A DNA stretch of 64,000 nt from Cupriavidus taiwanensis LMG 19424 (GTDB lineage: Bacteria; Pseudomonadota; Gammaproteobacteria; Burkholderiales; Burkholderiaceae): the NCBI RefSeq assembly GCF_000069785.1, contig NC_010528.1, positions 2,232,001 through 2,296,000 on the forward strand, given 5' to 3'. Shown here piece after piece: positions 22,694 to 33,759 of this stretch; position 1 is the stretch's first letter; each line of letters begins with the position of its first letter. Position numbers and translations under genes: made by a program. The notes under the pieces are model-generated. The model did not search any database. It saw nothing but the letters and a program-made list of their open reading frames with translations, and was not told the DNA's origin.

Positions 22694-22699
22694 ATTTTA
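22694..22699 (-). promoter_or_regulatory. Candidate -10 element of the sdh operon
   Basis: The complement reads TAAAAT about 83 bp upstream of sdhC, with TTGGTG 19 bases further upstream as a weak -35. The palindrome found upstream of gntR is not repeated here. Confidence 0.35.
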
Positions 22700-22887
22700 G
22701 CGCCTTTGTTGCGCGCTGCACCAATAATTTTCTGCTATCACGGCCCGACAAGCGCCGCCCGACAATCGCACACTCCGCCCATTCGCCGACGCGCGCCACG
22801 CGACAACCGCCACGTCGCGCAACAGCCGCCATGCCCATGTCGAACCCGCCATGACCGGCACACGCCGACCGGGCGCGCGCCGGGATT

Positions 22888-23787
22888 TCAGCTCAGGTCG
22901 TTCTGGTAATAATGCCGGGTGGTGACGTACAGACCACGGCGCACTTCCACGGGGCGGTCGCCGTAGGTGTAGGAAACACGCTCGACCGACAGCAGCGGCG
23001 AGCCTGCCGGCACGGACAGCAGCTCGGCCGCGGTCTCGTCGGCGGGCACGGCACGGATTTTTTCCGAGGCGCGAATCATGCGCGTACCGAATTCGGCCTC
23101 GAACAATGCATACATGGGCCCCTTCCACTCGGTCAGCTTTTCCGCGGTCAGGCCCTTGAAGTTGGCGCCGAGCAGCCAGATTTCGTCCAGCACGGTCGAT
23201 TCGCCCGAGAACGTCAGCACGCGGCGGATCTGCACCACGCTGTCGCCGGTGCGGATGTCGAGCAGCCGCGCGATCTCGGCCGGCGCCCGCAGGCGCTTGC
23301 ATTCGAGCACGCGGCTGGCGCCATAATGGGGTTCGCCCTCGTCCGGGACGAGGCGCAGGAAGCGGAACTTGACCACGTCTTCATGGTGCGTGGTCACGAA
23401 AGTGCCCTTGCCCTGGCGGCGCGCCACGAGATTTTCGGCGGCGAGTTCGTCGATGGCCTTGCGCACCGTGCCCTGGCTGACCTTGTAGCGCGAGGCCAGC
23501 TCCATTTCGCTGGGGATCATCTCGCCCGGCTTCCATTCGCCGGATTGCAGGCTGCGCGTGATCAGCGCCTTGATCTGCTGGTAAAGCGGGCTGAACGTTG
23601 GCGAGGGCACTGACTGCAGACCTGGAGCGGGACCGGAAGCGGCGCCAGCGGCGGCACCAGTTGAGGGGGCCTGCGGCGCGGCGGCCGGCGGCGAAAGCGG
23701 CTGCGTCCCGGCGCCAGGCGTGGCGGCGCCAGATTCCTGCGCGCCGGGTGCGGCCGCGCCGGTCAGGGACGTAGGCAGGGAGGACAT
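22888..23787 (-). CDS. GntR-family (HutC/UTRA) transcriptional regulator, likely local TCA-gene regulator
   Basis: This 299-aa regulator has a disordered Ala/Pro/Gly-rich N-terminal extension of about 65 residues. A GntR winged helix follows (FSPLYQQIKALITRSL, IPSEMELASRYKVSQGTVRKA, RRQGKGTFV; about 66-135), then a UTRA effector-binding domain of the HutC subfamily (about 150-295, with LLSVERVSYTYGDRPVEVRRG and HYYQNDL at the end). The extension is unusual for the family. It lies between the sdh-gltA cluster and the divergent mdh gene, and the gap to mdh holds a perfect 20-bp palindrome, so it probably controls itself and mdh and perhaps sdh. The ligand is unknown; a TCA or methylcitrate-cycle acid is my guess from context. 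Confidence 0.88.
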   Translation of the reverse strand: MSSLPTSLTGAAAPGAQESGAATPGAGTQPLSPPAAAPQAPSTGAAAGAASGPAPGLQSVPSPTFSPLYQQIKALITRSLQSGEWKPGEMIPSEMELASRYKVSQGTVRKAIDELAAENLVARRQGKGTFVTTHHEDVVKFRFLRLVPDEGEPHYGASRVLECKRLRAPAEIARLLDIRTGDSVVQIRRVLTFSGESTVLDEIWLLGANFKGLTAEKLTEWKGPMYALFEAEFGTRMIRASEKIRAVPADETAAELLSVPAGSPLLSVERVSYTYGDRPVEVRRGLYVTTRHYYQNDLS

Positions 23788-23841
23788 AGCGCGATTTCAC
23801 CACAAAAGGGCAAGCAACGTCCAGCCTTACGTTAATTGTCT

Positions 23842-23861
23842 TATGTCTTATATAAGACATA
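23842..23861. promoter_or_regulatory. Perfect 20-bp palindromic operator, probable GntR-family site
   Basis: The half-site TATGTCTTAT is followed directly by its complement ATAAGACATA. The spacing and AT-rich centre fit a GntR/HutC dimer site. It lies 55 bp upstream of the gntR start and immediately before the -35 of the mdh promoter, so one bound dimer could affect both directions. Confidence 0.75.
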
Positions 23862-23865
23862 TGAA

Positions 23866-23894
23866 TTGACAGGCAGAGAGGCCAGGCCTACACT
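23866..23894 (+). promoter_or_regulatory. Sigma-70 promoter for mdh
   Basis: A perfect -35 TTGACA (23866-23871), a 17-bp spacer and TACACT (23889-23894) form a near-consensus promoter. Transcription would start near 23901, about 300 bases before the mdh ATG. Confidence 0.7.
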
Positions 23895-24198
23895 CGCGCT
23901 GGTCCACGCCCGCGATGGCCCGCCCTCAGGCACGCCGGCTGCCGCCCATGGCGCAAATGTACCGCGCCGGCGGCGGCCCGGTCTGGAAATGGCGCCTCGC
24001 TTCGCAGTAGACTAACGCTTTGTTGCATCACCATGACCCGTTGTGGCTCTCCACCCACCGGCCCCGCCACCTGGCTCCGGCGGACAGCCGCTCCCCGCTG
24101 TGGCGACAACCAGCACCCGGTGACACACCGCGCGCCTTCGCATGGCGCCGGCGCGCCACCGACCGGCATCCCCCCTTCTATCGTTTGGAGATTTACTC

Positions 24199-25182
<984 letters not shown>

Positions 25183-25204
25183 TCTTCCCAACGCTCGACG
25201 AAAG

Positions 25205-25252
25205 ACCGGGGTTCCGCAACGATTCAAGAATCGGCGCGGACCCCGGTTTTTT
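25205..25252 (+). terminator. Intrinsic terminator after mdh
   Basis: The arms ACCGGGG-TTCCGC (25205-25217) and GCGG-ACCCCGGT (25236-25247) form the stem. It is followed by a T-run at 25247-25252. It is 22 bp past the mdh stop and only about 30 bp before the next gene. Confidence 0.8.
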
Positions 25253-25282
25253 CATAGGCAGCGGCCAGGCGCCCTGCCCCGT

Positions 25283-26290
25283 TTGCCAACTTCAATTTCC
25301 CGAATCCAAGTGCATCCTTCCGAGGTCTTGTTCCAGGGCGAAGCCATCCCGGTCCAGTTGCCGGTGTGTGACCATTACGCGGGCAGCGAAAAGCTGATGC
25401 GCAAATCGCTGGCCCTGCAACAAGAGCTTGGCCCCGTCTTCGACATCACCTTCGACTGCGAGGACGGCGCCGCCGTGGGCCACGAGCGCGAGCACGCCGA
25501 GCTGTGCGCGCAGCTGGTCAACGGCCCGCTCAATGCCCACAACCGCGTGGGCGTGCGCATCCATGACCCGGCCCATCCCAGCTGGCGCGAGGACGTCGAC
25601 GTGCTGGTGCGCGGCGCCGGCGCGCGGCTGGCCTATGTGGTGGTGCCCAAGGTCACCGACGTGGTCGAGGTGGCGCGCGTGACCGACCATGTCAACCAGG
25701 TGGCCCGCAGTGCCGGCATTGCCCGCCACATCCCGATCCATGTGCTGATCGAAACCCATGCCGCGCTGGAGCAGGCCTTCGATATCGCCGCGCTGGTGCA
25801 GGTGGAATGCCTGAGCTTCGGCCTGATGGATTTTGTCTCGGCCCACCATGGCGCGATTCCCGGCGAGGCGATGCGCTCGCCGCAGCAGTTCGAACACCCG
25901 CTGGTGCGCCGTGCCATGCTGGAAATCTCCGCCGCTTGCCACCGCCACGGCAAGGTGCCCTCGCACAATGTCAGCACCGACGTGCAGACGCCGCAGCGCG
26001 CCGGCGACGATGCGCTGCGCGCGCGCAGCGAATTCGGCTACCTGCGCAAGTGGAGCATCCATCCGGGCCAGATCGCTCCGATCGTGGCGGCGTTCCGCCC
26101 CGGCGCGGAAGAGATCGGCGCGGCCAGCGAGATCCTGCTGGCCGCGCACGAGAACAACTGGGCACCGATCCGCCATGAGGGGCAGCTGCACGACCGCGCC
26201 AGCTACCGCTATTACTGGTCGCTGCTGCAGCGCGCGCAGGCCACCGGCACGCCGCTGCCGGCCAACGTGGAAACGCTGTTCTTCGGCTGA
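25283..26290 (+). CDS. HpcH/HpaI aldolase-family, CitE-like CoA-ester lyase
   Basis: This roughly 335-aa protein belongs to the CitE-like (HpcH/HpaI) TIM-barrel family, Mg-dependent lyases acting on citryl-, malyl- or citramalyl-CoA. Family features are FDCEDGAAVGHE (metal/phosphate region), a second acidic metal ligand in HVLIETHAALEQAFDIA, and LSFGLMDFVSAHHG. There are no CitF or CitD partners, so it is not part of a citrate lyase complex; the substrate is unknown. Its place between mdh and prpC suggests a C4-C5 or methylcitrate-related CoA ester. The first in-frame start is TTG at 25283; a GTG at 25310 is the alternative, and neither has a good SD. Confidence 0.8.
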   Translation: MPTSISRIQVHPSEVLFQGEAIPVQLPVCDHYAGSEKLMRKSLALQQELGPVFDITFDCEDGAAVGHEREHAELCAQLVNGPLNAHNRVGVRIHDPAHPSWREDVDVLVRGAGARLAYVVVPKVTDVVEVARVTDHVNQVARSAGIARHIPIHVLIETHAALEQAFDIAALVQVECLSFGLMDFVSAHHGAIPGEAMRSPQQFEHPLVRRAMLEISAACHRHGKVPSHNVSTDVQTPQRAGDDALRARSEFGYLRKWSIHPGQIAPIVAAFRPGAEEIGAASEILLAAHENNWAPIRHEGQLHDRASYRYYWSLLQRAQATGTPLPANVETLFFG

Positions 26291-26344
26291 AGCCGGTCCC
26301 CGAATCCATTCCCAACACAATCCGTAGTGCCCAAGGAGACACGG

Positions 26345-27553
26345 ATGCCTGCCTCGAAGCTCGCTGCACCCGACCCTGCGCTCGATGCCGCAACTGACGC
26401 CGGCGCCAGCACGCCGGCCGCGCCACGGGCCAAGAAATCCGTCGCGCTGTCGGGCGTGACCGCCGGCAATACCGCGCTGTGCACCGTCGGCCGCACCGGC
26501 AACGACCTGCACTACCGCGGCTACGACATCCTCGATATCGCCGAGACCTGCGAATTCGAGGAAATCGCCCACCTGCTGGTGCACGGCAAGCTGCCGACCA
26601 AGTCCGAGCTGGCCGCCTACAAGGCCAAGCTGAAGTCGCTGCGCGGCCTGCCCGCCAACGTCAAGGCGGCGCTGGAATGGGTGCCGGCCAGCGCCCACCC
26701 GATGGACGTGATGCGCACCGGCGTGTCGGTGCTGGGCGCGGTGCTGCCGGAGAAGGAAGACCACAACACCCCGGGCGCGCGCGACATCGCCGACCACCTG
26801 ATGGCCAGCCTCGGCTCGATGCTGCTGTACTGGTACCACTACAGCCACAACGGCCGCCGCATCGAGGTGGAGACCGACGATGATTCCATCGGCGGCCACT
26901 TCCTGCACCTGCTGCACGGCGAGAAGCCGTCGGCGCTGTGGGAGCGCGCCATGAACACCTCGCTCAACCTGTACGCCGAGCACGAGTTCAACGCGTCGAC
27001 CTTTACCGCGCGCGTGATCGCCGGCACGGGTTCCGACATGTATTCGTCGATCGCCGGCGCGATCGGCGCGCTGCGCGGCCCCAAGCACGGCGGCGCCAAC
27101 GAGGTCGCGTTCGAGATCCAGGAGCGCTACGACAACCCGGACGAGGCCCAGGCCGACATCACCCGCCGCGTCGAGAACAAGGAGGTCGTGATCGGCTTCG
27201 GCCACCCGGTGTACACCACCGGCGACCCGCGCAACCAGGTGATCAAGGAAGTGGCGAAGAAGCTGTCGAAGGACGCCGGCTCGATGAAGATGTTCGACAT
27301 CGCCGAGCGGCTGGAAACCGTGATGTGGGACATCAAGAAGATGTTCCCCAACCTGGACTGGTTCAGCGCGGTCAGCTACCACATGATGGGCGTGCCCACG
27401 GCGATGTTCACGCCGCTGTTCGTGATCTCGCGCACCTCGGGCTGGGCCGCGCACATCATCGAGCAGCGCATCGACAACAAGATCATCCGCCCCAGCGCCA
27501 ACTACACCGGGCCGGAGAACCTGAAGTTCGTGCCGATCGGCAAGCGCAAGTGA
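26345..27553 (+). CDS. prpC: 2-methylcitrate synthase (citrate synthase family)
   Basis: PrpC condenses propionyl-CoA with oxaloacetate; some family members also act on acetyl-CoA. The ATG at 26345 has AAGGAG 6 bases upstream and gives 402 aa; a GTG further up is less likely. Conserved residues appear in [35 protein letters not shown] and [14 protein letters not shown], the PrpC versions of the three citrate-synthase histidine/aspartate sites. A non-conserved Ala-rich N-terminal tail of about 35 residues is present. It is 54 bp after the CitE-like gene. No prpB or prpR is adjacent, so this may be a second, TCA-linked PrpC and not part of the inducible prp operon. Confidence 0.88.
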   Translation: MPASKLAAPDPALDAATDAGASTPAAPRAKKSVALSGVTAGNTALCTVGRTGNDLHYRGYDILDIAETCEFEEIAHLLVHGKLPTKSELAAYKAKLKSLRGLPANVKAALEWVPASAHPMDVMRTGVSVLGAVLPEKEDHNTPGARDIADHLMASLGSMLLYWYHYSHNGRRIEVETDDDSIGGHFLHLLHGEKPSALWERAMNTSLNLYAEHEFNASTFTARVIAGTGSDMYSSIAGAIGALRGPKHGGANEVAFEIQERYDNPDEAQADITRRVENKEVVIGFGHPVYTTGDPRNQVIKEVAKKLSKDAGSMKMFDIAERLETVMWDIKKMFPNLDWFSAVSYHMMGVPTAMFTPLFVISRTSGWAAHIIEQRIDNKIIRPSANYTGPENLKFVPIGKRK

Positions 27554-27729
27554 AACCGGCCCAAGTGAAGCCGGCCCAACAGCCGCGCCGATTATGTAAC
27601 CAAAGCCCAGAGCACTACGCCGCCCAGGCCAAATCGTAGAGAATAGCGGCGGCAATGATCCCAGCGCCGCCCGCCTGCCGGCGGCACATCACCATAAATC
27701 GATTTCAGTATCCGAAAGGCACTCACAAA

Positions 27730-28287
27730 ATGAAACATCTTGTCCTTGCCGCCTGCATCGGCGCCTTCAGCCTGACCACCGCCACCGCCGTGATGGCGCA
27801 GGAGCCGGCCAAGAAGACCACCACCAAGAAGAAGTCGTCGACCAAGAAGGCCGCCGCGGGCGCGGCCGCCGCGGCCGGCACCGCCGCGGCGGTGGCCCCG
27901 AGCGGCGAGAAGTGGCAGTGCGAGCTGGGCAACAGCCTGTATATCGCCGGCGACATGCTGCGCGACGAGGTCCTGACCGTGCACTGGCAAGGCCGCGACT
28001 ACAAGCTGCCGCGCCAGGCCACCGTGACCGGCGCCGACCGCTACTATGACGCCCGCACCGGCCTGGACCTGGTGGTGATCCCGAGCAAGGCCATGCTGTT
28101 CAACAAGAACCTGGGGCAGCGCCTGGCCGATGACTGCCAGAGCGCCGCCATGCAGGCCGGCGCCGCGGCCCCGACCCAGGCCGGCGGCCTGCGCGCGCCG
28201 GCCACGACCCCGCTGCTGGTCACTCCGCCGGACGGCCAGACGGTTCAGCCGGGAAGCCCCCAGCAATCCGCCGCGCCCAGGCAGTAA
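27730..28287 (+). CDS. Secreted protein with lysine-rich linker and MliC (lysozyme-inhibitor)-like domain
   Basis: This 185-aa protein starts MKHLVLAACIGAFSLT with a signal peptide ending at VMAQ. A striking basic and alanine-rich linker follows (KKTTTKKKSSTKKAAAGAAA, about residues 27-48). The compact domain (WQCELGNSLYIAGD ... VHWQGRDYKL ... GADRYYDARTGLDLVVIP ... LADDC) has the spacing of MliC-type inhibitors of c-type lysozyme, with a likely disulfide between its two cysteines. The C-terminal tail is Pro/Gln rich. MliC-like identity is by eye only. It lies between prpC and acnA and is followed by a strong terminator. Confidence 0.65.
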   Translation: MKHLVLAACIGAFSLTTATAVMAQEPAKKTTTKKKSSTKKAAAGAAAAAGTAAAVAPSGEKWQCELGNSLYIAGDMLRDEVLTVHWQGRDYKLPRQATVTGADRYYDARTGLDLVVIPSKAMLFNKNLGQRLADDCQSAAMQAGAAAPTQAGGLRAPATTPLLVTPPDGQTVQPGSPQQSAAPRQ

Positions 28288-28296
28288 GCCATGACG

Positions 28297-28340
28297 GGGC
28301 GCTGGCGGCCGCTGCATGGCGGCCGCCAGCGCCCTTTTTT
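28297..28340 (+). terminator. Intrinsic terminator before acnA
   Basis: The perfect 14-bp stem GGGCGCTGGCGGCC (28297-28310) / GGCCGCCAGCGCCC (28321-28334) is followed by six Ts. acnA must therefore have its own promoter in 28341-28503, where no consensus pair is clear. Confidence 0.9.
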
Positions 28341-28503
28341 GCCTTGCCGTGCCGGGTGGCGGCGAAGCCGCACCCCGGTTAGAGTATGCAGTTGCAGTGC
28401 GCTGCCGGCCTCGGACCGCGGTCAACACCGCGGCAGCGCATCGGGGTCCCGAGTCAGGTCCGAGCCAAATGCCATCGCATCATCCTTCGATCGGAGTACG
28501 GCA

Positions 28504-31209
<2,706 letters not shown>

Positions 31210-31229
31210 GCGACCGGCGCGTCATGGAC

Positions 31230-31278
31230 GCCGCCTGCCCTGCCCCGTCGGGGGTAAGGCCAGGCGGCATTTTTTTTT
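31230..31278 (+). terminator. Intrinsic terminator after acnA
   Basis: The arms GCCGCCTG (31230-31237) and CAGGCGGC (31261-31268), with inner CCCC/GGGG pairing, are followed by A and a run of nine Ts. It is 20 bp past the acnA stop. Confidence 0.9.
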
Positions 31279-31427
31279 CATTGGCGCCTGCGACCCGTGC
31301 ATCACCTGATGCAGCGCCCGGCGCGTGTAAGCTCCACGCAAGCCATCGCTGCCAAACTGTGTCGCACAACAACGCGGTGGCATCACCGCAAGCCGGACCC
31401 CGGCATCACCCAGAACCAGGAGACACC

Positions 31428-31583
31428 ATGGTCAAGATCCTTATCGCATTCGTCGTGGTCGCCGGCGCGGCCCTCTACCTGCTGACCAAGGGCGGCAGCG
31501 ACGTTTCCATCTCCGGCGAGTCGCACAGCGTCGAGAGCCACGCGCCCGCCGCCGCCCCGGCTTCCGCCGCGGCCGAAAAATAA
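31428..31583 (+). CDS. Small single-span membrane peptide, unknown function
   Basis: This 51-aa open frame starts MVKILIAFVVVAGAALYLL, a single N-terminal transmembrane helix. A short hydrophilic tail (TKGGSDVSISGESHSVESH) and an Ala/Pro end follow. CCAGGAGA precedes the ATG at a normal distance, which supports translation. It stands alone between acnA and the DUF2863 gene. I do not recognise the family. Confidence 0.6.
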   Translation: MVKILIAFVVVAGAALYLLTKGGSDVSISGESHSVESHAPAAAPASAAAEK

Positions 31584-31690
31584 GGCCCTGCGGGAGGTAG
31601 CGTCTACAGCGCCCGCCCGCATATAGCGATCTCCCTGTCAACGCAGCGAGTAGAATACCGTTTTACGCAAAAAACGGACGGTTTCTTTCT

Positions 31691-32893
31691 ATGGCAGGTT
31701 TTCGCCCCAAGGCTTCCCCGCGACTCTCTCCCGACGCCGAGCGTCTGGTGGCCGATGCGCTCGCCCTCGACGCATCGGGCAGCCGCATGGAGGACGGATA
31801 CTGGGAGCGGCGGCTTTCGCAGCGCCTTGGCCGCCTGCTGAAGAACGGTAGCCAGACCGCGCTCGACGCGGCGCTGGAGCATCTGTTCAAGCACAATGCC
31901 GACGCCTCGGACGTGCTGGCCGAGCAGGCCGAGACGCTGGCGGAGTCCGCCACGATCGAGGTCGACGGCCAGCACTACGACGCCCTGCTGATCGCCGCGC
32001 CGATCCTCGCGCACACGCGCTACGCCATTCCGTCCGGCGCGCTCAAGCCGGAACTGGCACAGACGCTGGCGGTGCACCTTCAGGCACATGTGCTGGCGAC
32101 TGGCACCCGGGTATCGCTGTCGCCGTACCTGTACAGCATCGACCAGCTGCCGCGCACGCACAGCGACACCTTCGCGCTGACCCACAAGCTGGCCGCCGCG
32201 GCCCTGGCGGGCGTGGTGCCCAAGGTCGACCTGCGCGACCTGCCCGAGACCGCGCCGATCCTGGCCGACCCGCGCTACCTGCTGGCGGTGGTGGTGGCGC
32301 CGCGCGAGCAGGCGCTGTTCCGTTGGCAGGAAGATGCCAAGGAGCACCACGCCGAGCGCTCGACCTGCCTGGAACAATGGCGCAGCCAGGTGCAGCCCTC
32401 GGTGGCGCTGCTGCTGCCAGGCTGCGAGTTCGAGTTGCTGCTGCCCGATGCATTCTTCCTGTCCTGCCGCGAATCCGACAAGAGCATCCGCCCGCTGACC
32501 GTGCGTGCCGCCGTCAACTACCTGTGCGGCACGCTGGATATCTCCGCGGGTCAGCTGGCCGCGGTGGTGGCAGCCTTCGGCGAGGAAGTGGTCGAGGAAT
32601 ACCGGGTCGGCTTCACCATGCGCGGCGAGAAGGATGTGATCTATGGCATCGTCTGGCCGGTCTACGGCCGCGAGGCCGGCGAGGTCGATGCCGATGAAAA
32701 GGGCAATCCGCTCGAGCAGATCTGCGAGGAACTGCGCAACGCCGGCGTCGAGGACATCTTCCGCCACGCCGCGCTGTTCGATCCGGAATACTGCGAAGAC
32801 TGCGGCACGCCGCTGTACGCCGACCGCAATGGCGAGATCGTGCACGCCGAACTGCCGGAAGACGCGCCCACGCAGCAGCCGCTGTTCCACTGA
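31691..32893 (+). CDS. DUF2863-type conserved protein
   Basis: This 400-aa protein, in my reading, matches the uncharacterised DUF2863 family of Burkholderiales; no function is known to me. It begins MAGFRPKASPRLSPDAERLV, has no signal peptide or membrane helix, and is rich in leucine and acidic residues. A C-terminal CEDCGTPLYADRNGEIVHAE resembles half of a zinc ribbon; other cysteines (STCLEQW, LPGCEFEL, LSCRESDK) could complete a metal site. It is monocistronic and ends at a strong terminator. Confidence 0.7.
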   Translation: MAGFRPKASPRLSPDAERLVADALALDASGSRMEDGYWERRLSQRLGRLLKNGSQTALDAALEHLFKHNADASDVLAEQAETLAESATIEVDGQHYDALLIAAPILAHTRYAIPSGALKPELAQTLAVHLQAHVLATGTRVSLSPYLYSIDQLPRTHSDTFALTHKLAAAALAGVVPKVDLRDLPETAPILADPRYLLAVVVAPREQALFRWQEDAKEHHAERSTCLEQWRSQVQPSVALLLPGCEFELLLPDAFFLSCRESDKSIRPLTVRAAVNYLCGTLDISAGQLAAVVAAFGEEVVEEYRVGFTMRGEKDVIYGIVWPVYGREAGEVDADEKGNPLEQICEELRNAGVEDIFRHAALFDPEYCEDCGTPLYADRNGEIVHAELPEDAPTQQPLFH

Positions 32894-32919
32894 CGCGCGC
32901 TGGGCGCGCCAGACCGCGA

Positions 32920-32948
32920 AACGGCCCGCGTTGCGGGCCGTTTTCTTT
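32920..32948 (+). terminator. Intrinsic terminator after the DUF2863 gene
   Basis: The perfect 10-bp stem AACGGCCCGC / GCGGGCCGTT has a 3-base loop and is followed by TTCTTT. It lies between convergent genes and overlaps neither. Confidence 0.85.
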
Positions 32949-32954
32949 GCGCGT

Positions 32955-33641
32955 TCAGCCGGGCTGGCGCTCGCTGACGCAGCGCCACAAGCCATGGCCC
33001 GAGGCCGCGTACTTGCGCTCGAACGGCGTCATCGGCTGCGCCGGCGCCCAGGCCTCGACCCGCGCCGGCCGTCCCACCATTTTCAGCGCCTGCGCGAACT
33101 CGTCGATATAGATGTGCCAGTTGCTGCGGCACTCCACGTAATCGCCGCATGCCGCCAGCGCCGGGAATACCGCGTGCCCCTGCCAGCGCCGCCCCAGGTG
33201 GCCGATTTTCGGCCAAGGGTTCGGGTACAGCACGTAGTGGCGCGCCACCGGCACCGCATCCGCCTGCAGCAGCCGCCAGACATCGACGAGGTCGGCGCGG
33301 GCCCAGCAGAAATTGGCCGGCATCGGCGCGTCGCCCCACCAGTCCTTGCCGGCGGCGAGGCGCTTTTCGGACTGGTCGACGCCGATGACGAAATGGTCCG
33401 GGAACTGCGTGGCCAGGCGCAGCGTGCTTTCGCCGACGCCGCAACCGGCATCGAGGATCAGCGGCGCGCCGCCGGCCTGCTGCCAGCGCTGCAGCGCCGC
33501 GGCCAGCTCGCGCCGGCTGGGCTCGCCGATAGGCTTGCGGAACGGCTCGGCGAGGTGGCGCGCGACGCGCGCGGCCAGGTGTTCATGGACATCGGACTGC
33601 GCCGAGACGATGGTGCGGGAATTGGCGAACATGGCCGCCAT
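32955..33641 (-). CDS. TrmB-like SAM-dependent methyltransferase
   Basis: This 228-aa class-I methyltransferase has the SAM loop LILDAGCGVGESTLRLA (about 62-78) and the acidic motif VIGVDQSEKRL. YVLYPNPWPKIGH corresponds to the DPWPK region of tRNA (guanine-46-N7) methyltransferase TrmB. It is related to TrmB, but the conserved basic KKRHHKRR stretch after PWPK is replaced here by IGHLGRRWQGH, and the D before PWPK is N. I therefore leave the gene unnamed: either a divergent TrmB or a paralogue with another substrate. It is convergent with the DUF2863 gene. Confidence 0.7.
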   Translation of the reverse strand: MAAMFANSRTIVSAQSDVHEHLAARVARHLAEPFRKPIGEPSRRELAAALQRWQQAGGAPLILDAGCGVGESTLRLATQFPDHFVIGVDQSEKRLAAGKDWWGDAPMPANFCWARADLVDVWRLLQADAVPVARHYVLYPNPWPKIGHLGRRWQGHAVFPALAACGDYVECRSNWHIYIDEFAQALKMVGRPARVEAWAPAQPMTPFERKYAASGHGLWRCVSERQPG

Positions 33642-33759
33642 TTTACCGGGCGGCCCTCACCGCGAGGCTGCAACCATGCCACTTTAGCGGCACAATGCGG
33701 GACGAACCCGCCTGAGAACCCGTCCGCGACAGCGCGGACCCGTACGAGGAGCCTGCCCG

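Larger units (their letters stand above)
23788..24198. other. Divergent control region between gntR and mdh
   Basis: These 411 bp contain the palindromic operator (23842-23861) and the mdh promoter (23866-23894), which leaves a 5' leader of about 300 bases before mdh. The leader shows no obvious terminator or leader peptide. Confidence 0.6.

Noticed and set aside
26345..27553. Calling prpC a second gltA
   Set aside because: The catalytic motifs ([28 protein letters not shown]) and the 402-aa length are those of 2-methylcitrate synthase, unlike the [13 protein letters not shown] gltA at 17595-18896.
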